A DNA stretch of 37,903 bases from Gammaproteobacteria bacterium (GTDB lineage Bacteria > Pseudomonadota > Gammaproteobacteria > JAADHQ01): contig JAADHQ010000035.1 of NCBI GenBank assembly GCA_013151795.1, forward strand, positions 1 through 37,903, given 5' to 3'. Positions 25,168-33,297 of this stretch are shown here, one piece after another. Every line of letters begins with the position of its first letter. Positions within the stretch are counted from its first letter, which is position 1. The notes under the pieces were generated by a model, which was not told the origin of the DNA, did not search any database, and was given only the letters and a program-made list of their open reading frames with translations. A program made the translations under genes and the position numbers.

Positions 25168-26070
25168 ATGGATAATAATGAACAGAACGATTACCTTTGG
25201 TACATGCGCGACAAAGAGGGTGTAAAAGGACCCTTTACCATCGGTATGATACACCGCTTTATTCTGGTCGGTCGGCTGAAAATGGATACGGAAATCAGTC
25301 GGGATAAACATGATTGGTCGCTTGTAAAAAACACGCCGGCAGTTATTCCTCAAGAGATGAAACATGTGCGTACCGAGCAAGATCATGAACGATTATTACA
25401 AGCACAACTAAGAGAAGACGAACGATCAAAAGACAGGCGCAGGGAAAAGCTTGATAAATTCAAGGGGCGAAGAAACAAAACAGATCGTCGTCAGTCTGAA
25501 GGTGTTATACCAAGGTCGCACAGGAAAACCAGAGAAAAAATACTCAACCAGAAATCACCCTCTGCACCTAATATTATTCCGGTTATATTTATTGTTGGTT
25601 TTATTACGGCATTAGTTGTTGCGGGTGTATATCTGTATTTTCAAACTGACAAACATCCTGTTAGACAGACTGATTGTAATGCGCCGCCTGAAAAAGAAGT
25701 TAACTGGAATAACTGTCAAATGGAAGGGCGGCAATTGATAGAGGCGGCACTGGAGAATTCAAAATTAAGGAATACAAATATGCTCGGTGCAAACCTGTCA
25801 AGTGCAAAACTGGCGGGGGCAGATCTTACTTATGCAAATTTAAGCATTGTGTCTCTTGCCAAGGCGGATTTAAAAAAAGCAGTTTTAAAAGGGGCTAATC
25901 TTAGAGGTGCAGATTTAACTAATGCAACTTTTGCAGGTGCAGATTTGTCCTATGCTGATCTACGTGGAGCACAGATAAAAGGTGTGGATTTTACGGGTGC
26001 TGATTTATCGCGGACAATCTGGATAGATGGATATGAATGCAAAGCAGGTTCGACAGGAATATGTAAATAA
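25168..26070 (+). CDS. Membrane pentapeptide-repeat protein with N-terminal GYF_2-like domain
   Basis: A 300-residue protein of unknown function. Residues about 8-45 (LWYMRDKEGVKGPFTIGMIH, then LVGRLKMDTEISRD) look like a GYF_2-type domain. Next come a highly basic, R/K/E/D-rich cytoplasmic segment (about 70-135), one membrane span (about 140-162, PVIFIVGFITALVVAGVYLY) and, after a short Cys-containing loop, a C-terminal right-handed pentapeptide beta-helix (A(D/N)L repeats such as GANLRGADLTNATFAGADLS). The repeats would be periplasmic if the topology is N-in. ATG 25168 is chosen because the GYF_2-like part starts there; upstream in-frame codons lack similarity. It is transcribed divergently from the FliK-like gene. 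Confidence 0.78.
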   Translation: MDNNEQNDYLWYMRDKEGVKGPFTIGMIHRFILVGRLKMDTEISRDKHDWSLVKNTPAVIPQEMKHVRTEQDHERLLQAQLREDERSKDRRREKLDKFKGRRNKTDRRQSEGVIPRSHRKTREKILNQKSPSAPNIIPVIFIVGFITALVVAGVYLYFQTDKHPVRQTDCNAPPEKEVNWNNCQMEGRQLIEAALENSKLRNTNMLGANLSSAKLAGADLTYANLSIVSLAKADLKKAVLKGANLRGADLTNATFAGADLSYADLRGAQIKGVDFTGADLSRTIWIDGYECKAGSTGICK

Positions 26071-26087
26071 AAATATTTTTGATTTTG

Positions 26088-26642
26088 CTATTCAATCATC
26101 TCTGTCTGGTATCGAGAAACCTTGATTGAATCAGACCAGTGACTTTCTGTCAGGCCTGCCTTGAGTTTTAAATGTCGGAGAAAATCTTCAGGTTCGGGTA
26201 GAGACTCCCAGACAGACGGTAAAAAAGTCCCTCGTCTTCCATTGTCTTCTAAAATCAACCCGTCAATACCCGGCTTAATGCTCGCAATTAAATCCTGTTC
26301 ATTATTAAATTGTATTGCTGTAGCAGGTGACAGAATTGAAACGTGTATAGATAATTGTTTGAATTCCTTGTCTGTCACAGCAGGGAATCGCGGGTCAGAA
26401 AAAGCTGCCGAATAGGCATTGTGACTAATATCGTCTATTAACGGTTGAAATGCTTCAAGGTTTCCTATGCAGCCACGTAATTGCTGATGTATTTCCAGTG
26501 TTACAAAGCAGGCGCCATTTTCAAGGAGTGCGGCAGGGATATTCTTATGATCCAAAGTAGTCCTGCTATGGTGTTTCAGGCCATAAGCAATGGATTTTTT
26601 TGCTGTGGTCAGTATTATGTTTTTGTATTGTTGGTAATTCAT
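26088..26642 (-). CDS. amrA: AmmeMemoRadiSam system protein A (AMMECR1 family)
   Basis: An AMMECR1-domain protein of 184 residues with the family hallmark LRGCIGNLEAFQPL and conserved SAAFSDPRFPAVTDKEF and GIDGLILEDNGRRGTFLPSV. AMMECR1-like proteins co-occur in bacteria and archaea with Memo-like and radical SAM genes as the AmmeMemoRadiSam system, whose substrate is not settled. It lies directly downstream of the Memo-like gene (six bases apart), so both are one unit. Its 3' end faces the pentapeptide gene, 17 bases away. Confidence 0.93.
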   Translation of the reverse strand: MNYQQYKNIILTTAKKSIAYGLKHHSRTTLDHKNIPAALLENGACFVTLEIHQQLRGCIGNLEAFQPLIDDISHNAYSAAFSDPRFPAVTDKEFKQLSIHVSILSPATAIQFNNEQDLIASIKPGIDGLILEDNGRRGTFLPSVWESLPEPEDFLRHLKLKAGLTESHWSDSIKVSRYQTEMIE

Positions 26643-26648
26643 ACGGTA

Positions 26649-27431
26649 TCAATGAAAAATATATGCCCCATAACCGACAACCTGATCTTTAGAGCCTGCA
26701 GTATCGCCGGAGTTTTTCAGATCGATCATTTCAACCTGCATTTCTTTTTTTCTTGCGATTTCCAGTAGACCGTTAATCGGATAGCTACCACATGCATTTT
26801 CAGGGTTAATGGGTTCTGAAGAAAGTGATTCAATGGCCGAGCTGGTTTGCTTGTCAATATGTTGAGCTGTTTTATAATCATGAAAGTGGCTTAGATCGGA
26901 ACTGATAATAATAAGGGTTTCATCGCCACCCCAGAGTAAATCGAGCACTTCGGAAACCTCATTAGTAGAGGCATTACCAACAACAACGGGCACAAGTAAA
27001 AATTGTTCAAGTGTAAGTTGTAAAAATGGTAATTGTACTTCCAGGCTATGTTCCATCAAGTGTGCATCATCAAATGTATGCACCTGAGGTAGAGACGAAA
27101 TCATTTCAATGGCCTGTTGGTCTATATCAATAGCGCCAAGTGGGGAGAGAAAACTGTCGGCACTACTTACGGCAAGCCCCATTAATGGCACCCGGTGATT
27201 GGGGCCAAGTAATACAACCCGTGTAATGGTATCACTCCACGCCTTCAGGCTTGCATAAGCGCTTCCGGCAACCGCTCCGGAATAGATATAACCTGCATGA
27301 GGAACAATCATTGCTTTTGGTTTGTATTTAATTGCCCTGTCAGTTTGCAAATAGCTTAAAACAGAAGATTCCAGTTCTTGTGGATCTTCAGGATAGAAAA
27401 TACCGGCAACAGCTGCTTTACGTTTATGCAT
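26649..27431 (-). CDS. amrB: AmmeMemoRadiSam system protein B (Memo-like)
   Basis: A Memo-family protein of 260 residues. Conserved segments are KRKAAVAGIFYPED at the N-terminus, MIVPHAGYIYSGAVAG, VVLLGPNHRVPL, HSLEVQLPFLQ, and IIISSDLSHFHDY. The His, Asp and Cys residues (for example C in ENACGSYPINGLLE) are those of the extradiol-dioxygenase-like metal site in this family. Bacterial Memo proteins have no agreed substrate. It starts 139 bases from amrS, which runs the other way, so the three Amr genes share a divergent promoter region. Confidence 0.95.
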   Translation of the reverse strand: MHKRKAAVAGIFYPEDPQELESSVLSYLQTDRAIKYKPKAMIVPHAGYIYSGAVAGSAYASLKAWSDTITRVVLLGPNHRVPLMGLAVSSADSFLSPLGAIDIDQQAIEMISSLPQVHTFDDAHLMEHSLEVQLPFLQLTLEQFLLVPVVVGNASTNEVSEVLDLLWGGDETLIIISSDLSHFHDYKTAQHIDKQTSSAIESLSSEPINPENACGSYPINGLLEIARKKEMQVEMIDLKNSGDTAGSKDQVVGYGAYIFH

Positions 27432-27570
27432 ATTTAAACCTTATGCTTTAAGAATGATCTATATTAATATTATAGGGTTGTTATTCGTTTAATATAAGGC
27501 ATAAATACAGTTTTTGGCCGTTTACGGGTATATCGTTGTAATATCAGTATTAACCAGGCAGGGAGTGAGG

Positions 27571-28659
27571 ATGTCCGATCACACAGTGGCGCATGAAACG
27601 GCATACTGGCATGTGCTGGCAGATAACAGAGTGCAATGCGATCTTTGTCCGCGTGATTGTAAATTACATGAGGGGCAGCATGGGTTGTGTTTTGTTCGTG
27701 AGAACAGGGAGGGTAAAATTGTTCTGACAACCTATGGCAGGTCGAGTGGTTTTTGTATTGATCCGGTTGAAAAGAAACCATTGAACCATTTCTTGCCGGG
27801 TTCACCCGTGCTTTCATTCGGTACAGCAGGTTGCAATCTTGCCTGCAAGTTTTGTCAGAACTGGGATATCAGTAAATCCCGTGAAATGGATACCCTTGCT
27901 GATCAAGCTTCGCCAGAAAAAATTGCACGCGTCGCACAGGAGCTGGATTGTCGCAGTGTTGCATATACTTACAATGACCCGGTAATTTTTCTGGAATACG
28001 CTATTGATGTTGCTAAAGCCTGTAGAGAAAGAAACATTAAATCAATAGCCGTCACCGCAGGTTATATACATGCAGAGCCCCGGAAAGAATTTTTTAAATA
28101 TATGGATGCCGTAAATGTCGATCTGAAAGCCTTTACCGAAGATTTCTACTGGAAACTAACCGGTGCGCATCTACAGCCGGTACTGGATACGTTGTTATAT
28201 ATAAAGCATGAAACCGATGTCTGGCTTGAGATTACTACCTTGCTTATTCCTGGCAAGAATGATTCGGATGTTGAGTTAAATGAAATGACTGCCTGGATAA
28301 ATAATAACCTCGGCGCGGATGTGCCCCTCCATTTCTCTGCTTTTCATCCTGACTATAAAATGCAGGCTATCCCCCCAACATCGCAAGAAACACTGACACG
28401 TGCAAGAGAAATTGCTATCAATAATGGTTTGCATTATGTGTACACGGGTAATGTTCATGACAAGGCGGGTGAGAGTACCTATTGTCATCACTGTCATTCT
28501 GTCTTGATAGGCCGTGACTGGTATGTATTGTCAGACTGGAACCTGGATGCTCAGGGTCGTTGCAAAAATTGCGGGACACCATGTGCCGGACTGTTTGAAG
28601 AAAAACCGGGTACATGGGGCGCAAAACGTCTACCAGTCAACCTGCAAGCTTATCGCTGA
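27571..28659 (+). CDS. amrS: AmmeMemoRadiSam system radical SAM enzyme AmrS
   Basis: A radical SAM enzyme of 362 residues. The [4Fe-4S] motif CxxxCxxC is C88, C92 and C95 in GTAGCNLACKFCQNWD. An N-terminal Cys cluster (C23, C26, C30, C40) and a C-terminal CxxC set (CHHC and CKNCGTPC) look like additional metal-binding sites typical of the family. The frame is open from 27514, but ATG 27571 has GGGAGTGAGG just upstream and begins where the family does. It resembles pyruvate formate-lyase-activating enzymes, with which it is often confused; the presence of amrA and amrB beside it decides the name. The reaction is not established. Confidence 0.93.
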   Translation: MSDHTVAHETAYWHVLADNRVQCDLCPRDCKLHEGQHGLCFVRENREGKIVLTTYGRSSGFCIDPVEKKPLNHFLPGSPVLSFGTAGCNLACKFCQNWDISKSREMDTLADQASPEKIARVAQELDCRSVAYTYNDPVIFLEYAIDVAKACRERNIKSIAVTAGYIHAEPRKEFFKYMDAVNVDLKAFTEDFYWKLTGAHLQPVLDTLLYIKHETDVWLEITTLLIPGKNDSDVELNEMTAWINNNLGADVPLHFSAFHPDYKMQAIPPTSQETLTRAREIAINNGLHYVYTGNVHDKAGESTYCHHCHSVLIGRDWYVLSDWNLDAQGRCKNCGTPCAGLFEEKPGTWGAKRLPVNLQAYR

Positions 28660-28699
28660 TAGTTTTACGGGGTCTTATACCGGTTTTTTGTATTTTATC

Positions 28700-28726
28700 T
28701 AAACATATTTTAATCAATACCGATGT
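28700..28726 (+). promoter_or_regulatory. Weak FliA-type promoter candidate for the HDOD gene
   Basis: TAAACATA (28700-28707), 11 bases, then ACCGATGT (28719-28726) matches the sigma-28 consensus at 5/8 and 5/8, keeping the TAAA and CCGAT cores. The start would be near 28733, with the ATG at 28757. Confidence 0.35.
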
Positions 28727-28756
28727 ATAGGTATCAGATAATACCTGGAGATAAAA

Positions 28757-29608
28757 ATGGAGGATGTACGAGGCCTCGTCAACAAGATACAGGATGATTT
28801 CAGGGCCGGAAAATTAAAGGTTCCCAGCTTGCCTGAGGTGGCCATTAAAATAAATAAATATGTTGGTGATCCAAATGCGAACACAGCTAACATGGCGAGA
28901 ATTATTCAACTAGACCCGGCCTTAACAGCAAAATTGCTGCAGGCAGCGAATAGCGCGCTATATGGAGGCAACGGACAGGTGCAGGATTGCCGTACAGCCA
29001 TAGCTCGTCTGGGTATGGAAACAACACGTAACATGGTTATGAGTTTTGCTTTGGGGCAAAGTTTCAAGGTGGGCTCCGCTGTCGTTAAGGATGTGGCGCG
29101 TGGTGTCTGGCATAAAAGCAGTGATGTAGCCGCAATCAGTTATGTGCTTGCACGCGTAACGATGGGAATGGTTCCTGATAAAGCCTTGCTCGCAGGGCTC
29201 GTTCACAATATAGGCGCTATTCCCATTTTGCATTATGCTGCTGAAGATCCTGAAATAAAAAAGAATCGTGTATTGATAAATGATTTGATTGATCGGTTGT
29301 CCGGGAAATTAGGTAGTCTGGTTTTACGGCAATGGTCTTTTGATGAAGCATTGACAGGTGTTCCAAAAGAGATTTTGAATAACAATTATCAACCGGATGA
29401 AAAGGTAAATTACGTCGATATTGTTATCGTAGCCAATGTGCATAGTCAATTTGGTAAAGATGATAAAGAAGCACCAAAATTACATGAAATTGCATCATTC
29501 AGAAAATTACCTTTATTTCAAATAGGGCCAGATGCAAGTATAGAGCTTCTGTATACCGCAAAAGAAGAAATTAATTCATTAACAAAAATGCTGACTTCAA
29601 TCGTCTGA
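28757..29608 (+). CDS. HDOD domain signalling protein
   Basis: A stand-alone HDOD-domain protein of 283 residues: LKVPSLPEVAIKINKYVGDP, IIQLDPALTAKLLQAANSAL, CRTAIARLGMETTRNMV, WHKSSDVAAISYVLARVTM, LAGLVHNIGAIPIL. HDOD domains are non-catalytic relatives of HD phosphohydrolases and are common regulators of motility, cyclic-di-GMP signalling and cell cycle in gammaproteobacteria. GGAGATAAAA precedes the ATG. The weak FliA-type promoter upstream and the proximity to the flagellar block make a motility link possible, but that is inference. Confidence 0.88.
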   Translation: MEDVRGLVNKIQDDFRAGKLKVPSLPEVAIKINKYVGDPNANTANMARIIQLDPALTAKLLQAANSALYGGNGQVQDCRTAIARLGMETTRNMVMSFALGQSFKVGSAVVKDVARGVWHKSSDVAAISYVLARVTMGMVPDKALLAGLVHNIGAIPILHYAAEDPEIKKNRVLINDLIDRLSGKLGSLVLRQWSFDEALTGVPKEILNNNYQPDEKVNYVDIVIVANVHSQFGKDDKEAPKLHEIASFRKLPLFQIGPDASIELLYTAKEEINSLTKMLTSIV

Positions 29609-29656
29609 TAAACCAGTTATTCATAATGTTGGGAAGAGATCTACGGTCGCGATTTT

Positions 29657-29725
29657 GCACAGGGATGTGCTTATGTCACGAGAGCACATGGAAGTGCGAA
29701 GTGGCATTTCACGACCATGGGTCGT
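29657..29725. repeat. Cluster of three short hairpins in the HDOD-mog gap
   Basis: Three short inverted repeats follow one another: GCACAGGGATGTGC (29657-29670), GCACATGGAAGTGC (29684-29697) and ACGACCATGGGTCGT (29711-29725). Each has a central AGGGA/ATGG-like loop. Nothing else is seen in the 204-base gap (29609-29812). The set could be a structured leader, a terminator for the HDOD gene (no T-run), or a fragment of an interspersed repeat. Confidence 0.55.
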
Positions 29726-29812
29726 TTCCCACAGTCATGCCTCTAGTCCCTTTTACTAAAATAAGTTAAAATCACGACCCGCATTAATGATTACATGAAA
29801 AAGGAAATCAGC

Positions 29813-30349
29813 ATGAGTTCAAAAACACGTATTGGTATTATTACGGTTTCTGATCGAGCCAGCCGGGGAGAGTACGAAGACCTGGGTGGGCCAGCTATTC
29901 ATGAATGGATAAGTAACGCCTTGTCATCAGAGTGGGAGCCGGTAGCCCGGGTAATACCAGACGAGCAGGATATCGTAGAGCAAACCCTGAAAGACTTATG
30001 TGATGATGAATCCTGTTGTCTGGTTGTTACTACGGGTGGCACAGGGCCTGCAAAGCGGGATATAACACCAGAGGCAACAATAGCCGTCGCTGATAAAATC
30101 ATGGATGGTTTTGGTGAATTAATGCGTACGGTGTCGTTACAATTTGTACCGACCGCTATTTTATCACGCCAGGTAGCGGTTATTCGTGGACAATCCCTTA
30201 TTGTGAACCTACCAGGCAAGCCTTCTGCAATATCCGATTGTTTAAATGCAGTTTTTCCAGCTGTTCCATATTGCATTGATCTTCTCGAAGGGCCTTTTCT
30301 GGAAGTTAATGAAGACTTTATCAAGATCTTTCGTCCCAAGCCGAAGTAA
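29813..30349 (+). CDS. mog: Molybdopterin adenylyltransferase Mog
   Basis: Mog activates molybdopterin by adenylylation before molybdate insertion in molybdenum cofactor synthesis. The family signatures are present: RIGIITVSDRASRGEYEDLG, LVVTTGGTGPAKRDITPEAT, and IRGQSLIVNLPGKPSAISDC. Length 178. ATG 29813 is preferred over the upstream ATG 29795 because AAAAAGGAAA lies just ahead of it; the upstream choice adds six residues. No other molybdenum cofactor gene is in the window. Confidence 0.93.
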   Translation: MSSKTRIGIITVSDRASRGEYEDLGGPAIHEWISNALSSEWEPVARVIPDEQDIVEQTLKDLCDDESCCLVVTTGGTGPAKRDITPEATIAVADKIMDGFGELMRTVSLQFVPTAILSRQVAVIRGQSLIVNLPGKPSAISDCLNAVFPAVPYCIDLLEGPFLEVNEDFIKIFRPKPK

Positions 30350-30378
30350 TAGTTAAGGATAACGATTGAGGCCTGATA

Positions 30379-30624
30379 ATGGCATTAACACCAGAACAGA
30401 TACGACCGGGCGCTTGTTATAGCAACGGTGAATTCGGTAAAAAATGGATTGTCTGGCAAGTTGCCGAGATGTTTATCGATGAGTCTGATATAGAGATGAT
30501 TCGTTATCGCATACTGGTCGGCGAAAATCGCCGTAAATACCGTGCTATTTTCAGGGAAGATTTCGTGAAAAAAATCCGTTATGAAGTCGAATTAATGGAA
30601 AGTACCTGGCAAAAGGTAGAATAA
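30379..30624 (+). CDS. Small protein of unknown function (81 aa)
   Basis: An 81-residue soluble protein starting 29 bases after mog on the same strand, so perhaps co-transcribed. It begins MALTPEQIRPGACYSNGEFG and is rich in aromatic and charged residues (RKYRAIFREDFVKKIRYEVE). There is no signal peptide, membrane span or motif I recognise. The balanced composition and the tight spacing suggest a true gene. Confidence 0.7.
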   Translation: MALTPEQIRPGACYSNGEFGKKWIVWQVAEMFIDESDIEMIRYRILVGENRRKYRAIFREDFVKKIRYEVELMESTWQKVE

Positions 30625-30783
30625 ATTCATCGTTAAGTCTTTCATATCAAAGTTATTATCCTTTTTTTTATAAAATATTTAAAATTCCTGTCAACCATTC
30701 TCTCCCTGATTCGTTTTAAAGGGTAGTGATGCAGCGGCCTGGTGCCTCTGTGTTTTCGCTTAAATATTAATGAGGACAGGGAT

Positions 30784-32304
30784 ATGACAATAACAAGTTT
30801 TCACACATCAAGACCGGGGTTACGATCCACACGTCAACAAATGAGCGCATGGTTGCTAACATCTATTTTACTTATAGGCTTTGTATTTTTGACGGCATGT
30901 GGAGGAGGTAGTACTGATACAGGAGAAGTACAAATTGGCCTGACTGATGCAAAAGGTGATTTTGCTACCTATACGGTGGATGTTATGTCATTAACATTGA
31001 CCAAACAAAATGGTCAGGTCGTTGAAACCTTGCCACTTAATACGCGAGTTGATTTTGCTCAATACACAGACCTGACAGAATTTCTGACAGCCGCTACCGT
31101 CCCCTCAGGTATCTACGTAAAAGGCACAATGCGACTGGATTACAGTAATGCTGACATCTGGGTAGAAGATGAAACCGGTAGTGCAATCAAGGTCTCAACT
31201 ATTCTGGATGAAAAAGGATTACCTGTTTCAGAATTACAGGTCGAGGTTGGTCTGGTTGGTAAAACTCAATTAGTCATCGCGCCTGGTATACCTGCACACC
31301 TCACGCTGGATTTTGATCTTAAACAATCCAATACCGTTGTTTTCGACGACAACAACACACCTTCGATTACCGTCGTGCCATTACTGATAGCAGAGATCTC
31401 GGCTAAAAAACCTAAAAAACACCGTGTTCGCGGGCCACTAAAAGAAGTCAGTGTTGCGGAAAATAATTTTGATATTTACCTTCGCCCGTTCAGGCATCGT
31501 TTGTCAGAGAATGCCCGGCACTTTGGTGTTCTGACAGTACAGAATAGCGATGAAACAGTATTTGAAATTAATGGTGAAAGTTACCGCAGTGAAGCAGGCC
31601 TTGCCGAGTTGGCATTGCAACCAGCACGGACAGCCATTATTGCCATTGGTGATGTACGCTTTAATCCCAGACGATTTGTCGCACGTGAAGTTTACGCCGG
31701 TTCCAGTGTTCCCGGAGGTGATTTTGATGTTGTCAGGGGAAGCGTAATGGCGCGAACAGGCAACATACTCACCGTACATGGTGGCACCTTGACCCGAGCT
31801 GATGGCACAGTCAGCTTCAGTGAAAACATCACCATCACACTGGATGAAAGCACAAAAGTAACAAAACAATTATCCATGGGTACTTTTGCTATTGACGACA
31901 TTTCTGTTGGCCAACGCATTACTGTGTTTGGTATAGCAAGGCCGGGTAGTGAGCCTGATGTGAGTTTTAGTGCAGCAAACGGGCATGTAAGAATGCACAT
32001 CTCGGTTGCCCGAGGGTCTGTTCAGGGCGTGGTTTTTATTCCGGAACAACCACCCCGGTATCCATTCGTTTTGAATCTTGCGAGTATCAATGGCCGGAAT
32101 GTTTCGTTATATAACTTTGCCGGTACCGGCATAGATAGCAGTAACGATGCAACGGGTGATTTTTATCAAATCAACACAGGCAATCTGAACGTAACAGGAT
32201 TTGCTGTTGACAGTCGTGTAGCCGTGGGCGGGTTTGTTACGCCATTCGGTTCAGCGCCTGCCGATTTTGATGCGCAAACGATTGTAACCATGCCCATAGA
32301 GTAA
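30784..32304 (+). CDS. DUF4382 domain lipoprotein
   Basis: A 506-residue secreted lipoprotein. The N-terminus has a signal with lipobox LTAC (Cys 39 in VFLTACGGGSTD), so it is probably anchored in a membrane. Residues about 45-210 match DUF4382 (VQIGLTDAKGDFATYTVDVM, PSGIYVKGTMRLDYSNAD, VAPLLIAEIS-like end). The rest consists of beta-rich repeats resembling DUF5666-type OB-like domains (VRGSVMARTGNILTVHGGTL, SVGQRITVFGIARPG). The start ATG 30784 has GAGGACAGGG upstream; the frame extends 14 codons farther. A strong terminator follows. The role is unknown; such proteins are common surface or envelope proteins. Confidence 0.85.
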   Translation: MTITSFHTSRPGLRSTRQQMSAWLLTSILLIGFVFLTACGGGSTDTGEVQIGLTDAKGDFATYTVDVMSLTLTKQNGQVVETLPLNTRVDFAQYTDLTEFLTAATVPSGIYVKGTMRLDYSNADIWVEDETGSAIKVSTILDEKGLPVSELQVEVGLVGKTQLVIAPGIPAHLTLDFDLKQSNTVVFDDNNTPSITVVPLLIAEISAKKPKKHRVRGPLKEVSVAENNFDIYLRPFRHRLSENARHFGVLTVQNSDETVFEINGESYRSEAGLAELALQPARTAIIAIGDVRFNPRRFVAREVYAGSSVPGGDFDVVRGSVMARTGNILTVHGGTLTRADGTVSFSENITITLDESTKVTKQLSMGTFAIDDISVGQRITVFGIARPGSEPDVSFSAANGHVRMHISVARGSVQGVVFIPEQPPRYPFVLNLASINGRNVSLYNFAGTGIDSSNDATGDFYQINTGNLNVTGFAVDSRVAVGGFVTPFGSAPADFDAQTIVTMPIE

Positions 32305-32357
32305 AAGAGTATTTTTTTTGTTCACTCCCAGATCCCTGGTTAACATAATCAGGATTC

Positions 32358-32383
32358 GCCCCTCAATAGAGGGGCTTTTTTTT
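32358..32383 (+). terminator. Rho-independent terminator after the DUF4382 gene
   Basis: GCCCCTC-AATA-GAGGGGC at 32358-32375 is a perfect 7-base stem with a 4-base loop, followed by eight Ts. It lies about 54 bases after the DUF4382 stop. Confidence 0.93.
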
Positions 32384-32439
32384 GTTTCAATAATCGTTAG
32401 ACTAAACATGTCTTGATAAAATAATGACAGGTGAAATAT

Positions 32440-32847
32440 ATGTACAAGGGTGGTTGTTTGTGTGGAGCAGTACGTTATGAAATACATGATGGCATCAGCG
32501 ACATTGTTTATTGTCATTGCTCGTTATGTCGTAAGGCACAGGGTAGTGCATTCGCGACCAATGGTAATGTTGATGCAAGTAAATTTGTTTTCTCAAAGGG
32601 TGAAGACATGCTCACAGCATACGAAGCAACACCCGGACAGAAAAAATATTTTTGCAAACAATGTGGTTCACCCATTATCAGTAAAAATGAGTCAGCCCCT
32701 GACAAGGTGCGAATAAGGCTTGGAACAATTGAATCCGATATTTCAGAGAGGCCGGGTTGCCATATTTTTGTTGGTTCAAAAGCCAACTGGGAAGAAATCA
32801 GTGATGATTTACCAGGATATGATGAATACAAGTCGGGAAAGATTTAA
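32440..32847 (+). CDS. GFA family (Mss4-like) zinc protein
   Basis: A 135-residue protein of the GFA family, named for glutathione-dependent formaldehyde-activating enzyme but with mostly unknown substrates. The zinc-binding Cys pattern is complete: GGCLCGAVRYE, YCHCSLCRKAQGSAF, and FCKQCGSPI. ATG 32440 has AGGTGA at proper distance; GTG 32431 is the upstream alternative. It has its own terminator-bounded unit, and it is the last ordinary gene before the accessory island. Confidence 0.9.
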   Translation: MYKGGCLCGAVRYEIHDGISDIVYCHCSLCRKAQGSAFATNGNVDASKFVFSKGEDMLTAYEATPGQKKYFCKQCGSPIISKNESAPDKVRIRLGTIESDISERPGCHIFVGSKANWEEISDDLPGYDEYKSGKI

Positions 32848-32915
32848 TGAAGAGGTTTGCTAACGTTTTTCGCAGCCAGTTACTGAAAATGGTACGTATA
32901 AGTATGGGTGCCTAA

Positions 32916-33238
32916 CGATTTTCAAGAGGTACTAGGGAGGAAGCAAGGGTTTTACTTTCTCTATATCCTAGGATAGAAAAGAAGCTTGAAAAACTCAAGT
33001 ACAAGGTCTTACATCAGATACTTGAAATGTTTGATGCTGTACGGGGTAGGCTGAAGGATGGATCACCTGTAGATATGTTATTGGCTTACGCAAGAGAGCT
33101 ACGCGCACTAGTGAAGCAAGACCGCCTTGATATGGATGAAGCATCAATATCGCTCAGCAGATCGTGGGGGCAAAAGAAGCAGAGTTTAACCTATGGATTG
33201 TGAGTCAGTATGAAGGCTTCTTACGGATGCTGAGGTGA
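32916..33238 (+). pseudogene. Remnant of an unrecognised gene
   Basis: An open stretch without a good start codon reads as a helical, charged protein (EEARVLLSLYPRIEKKLEKL, then MFDAVRGRLKDGSPVDMLLA and YARELRALVKQD). A second, overlapping frame then continues with equally protein-like sequence (IVGAKEAEFNLWIVSQYEGF) to a stop at 33238. The two join by a shift near 33145, which looks like a frameshifted relic. I do not recognise the family. The rest of 32848-33297 holds no gene. Confidence 0.35.
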
Positions 33239-33297
33239 AGGTGACCGATGAGTTCGTTGGTAGTTTCATGGATAACAGCTGAGTGGTATAATGAGTA

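Noticed and set aside
32848-33000. Attachment-site copy of the tRNA-Leu 3' end at the left of the island
   Set aside because: Only a TGGTAC match was seen, too short to count.
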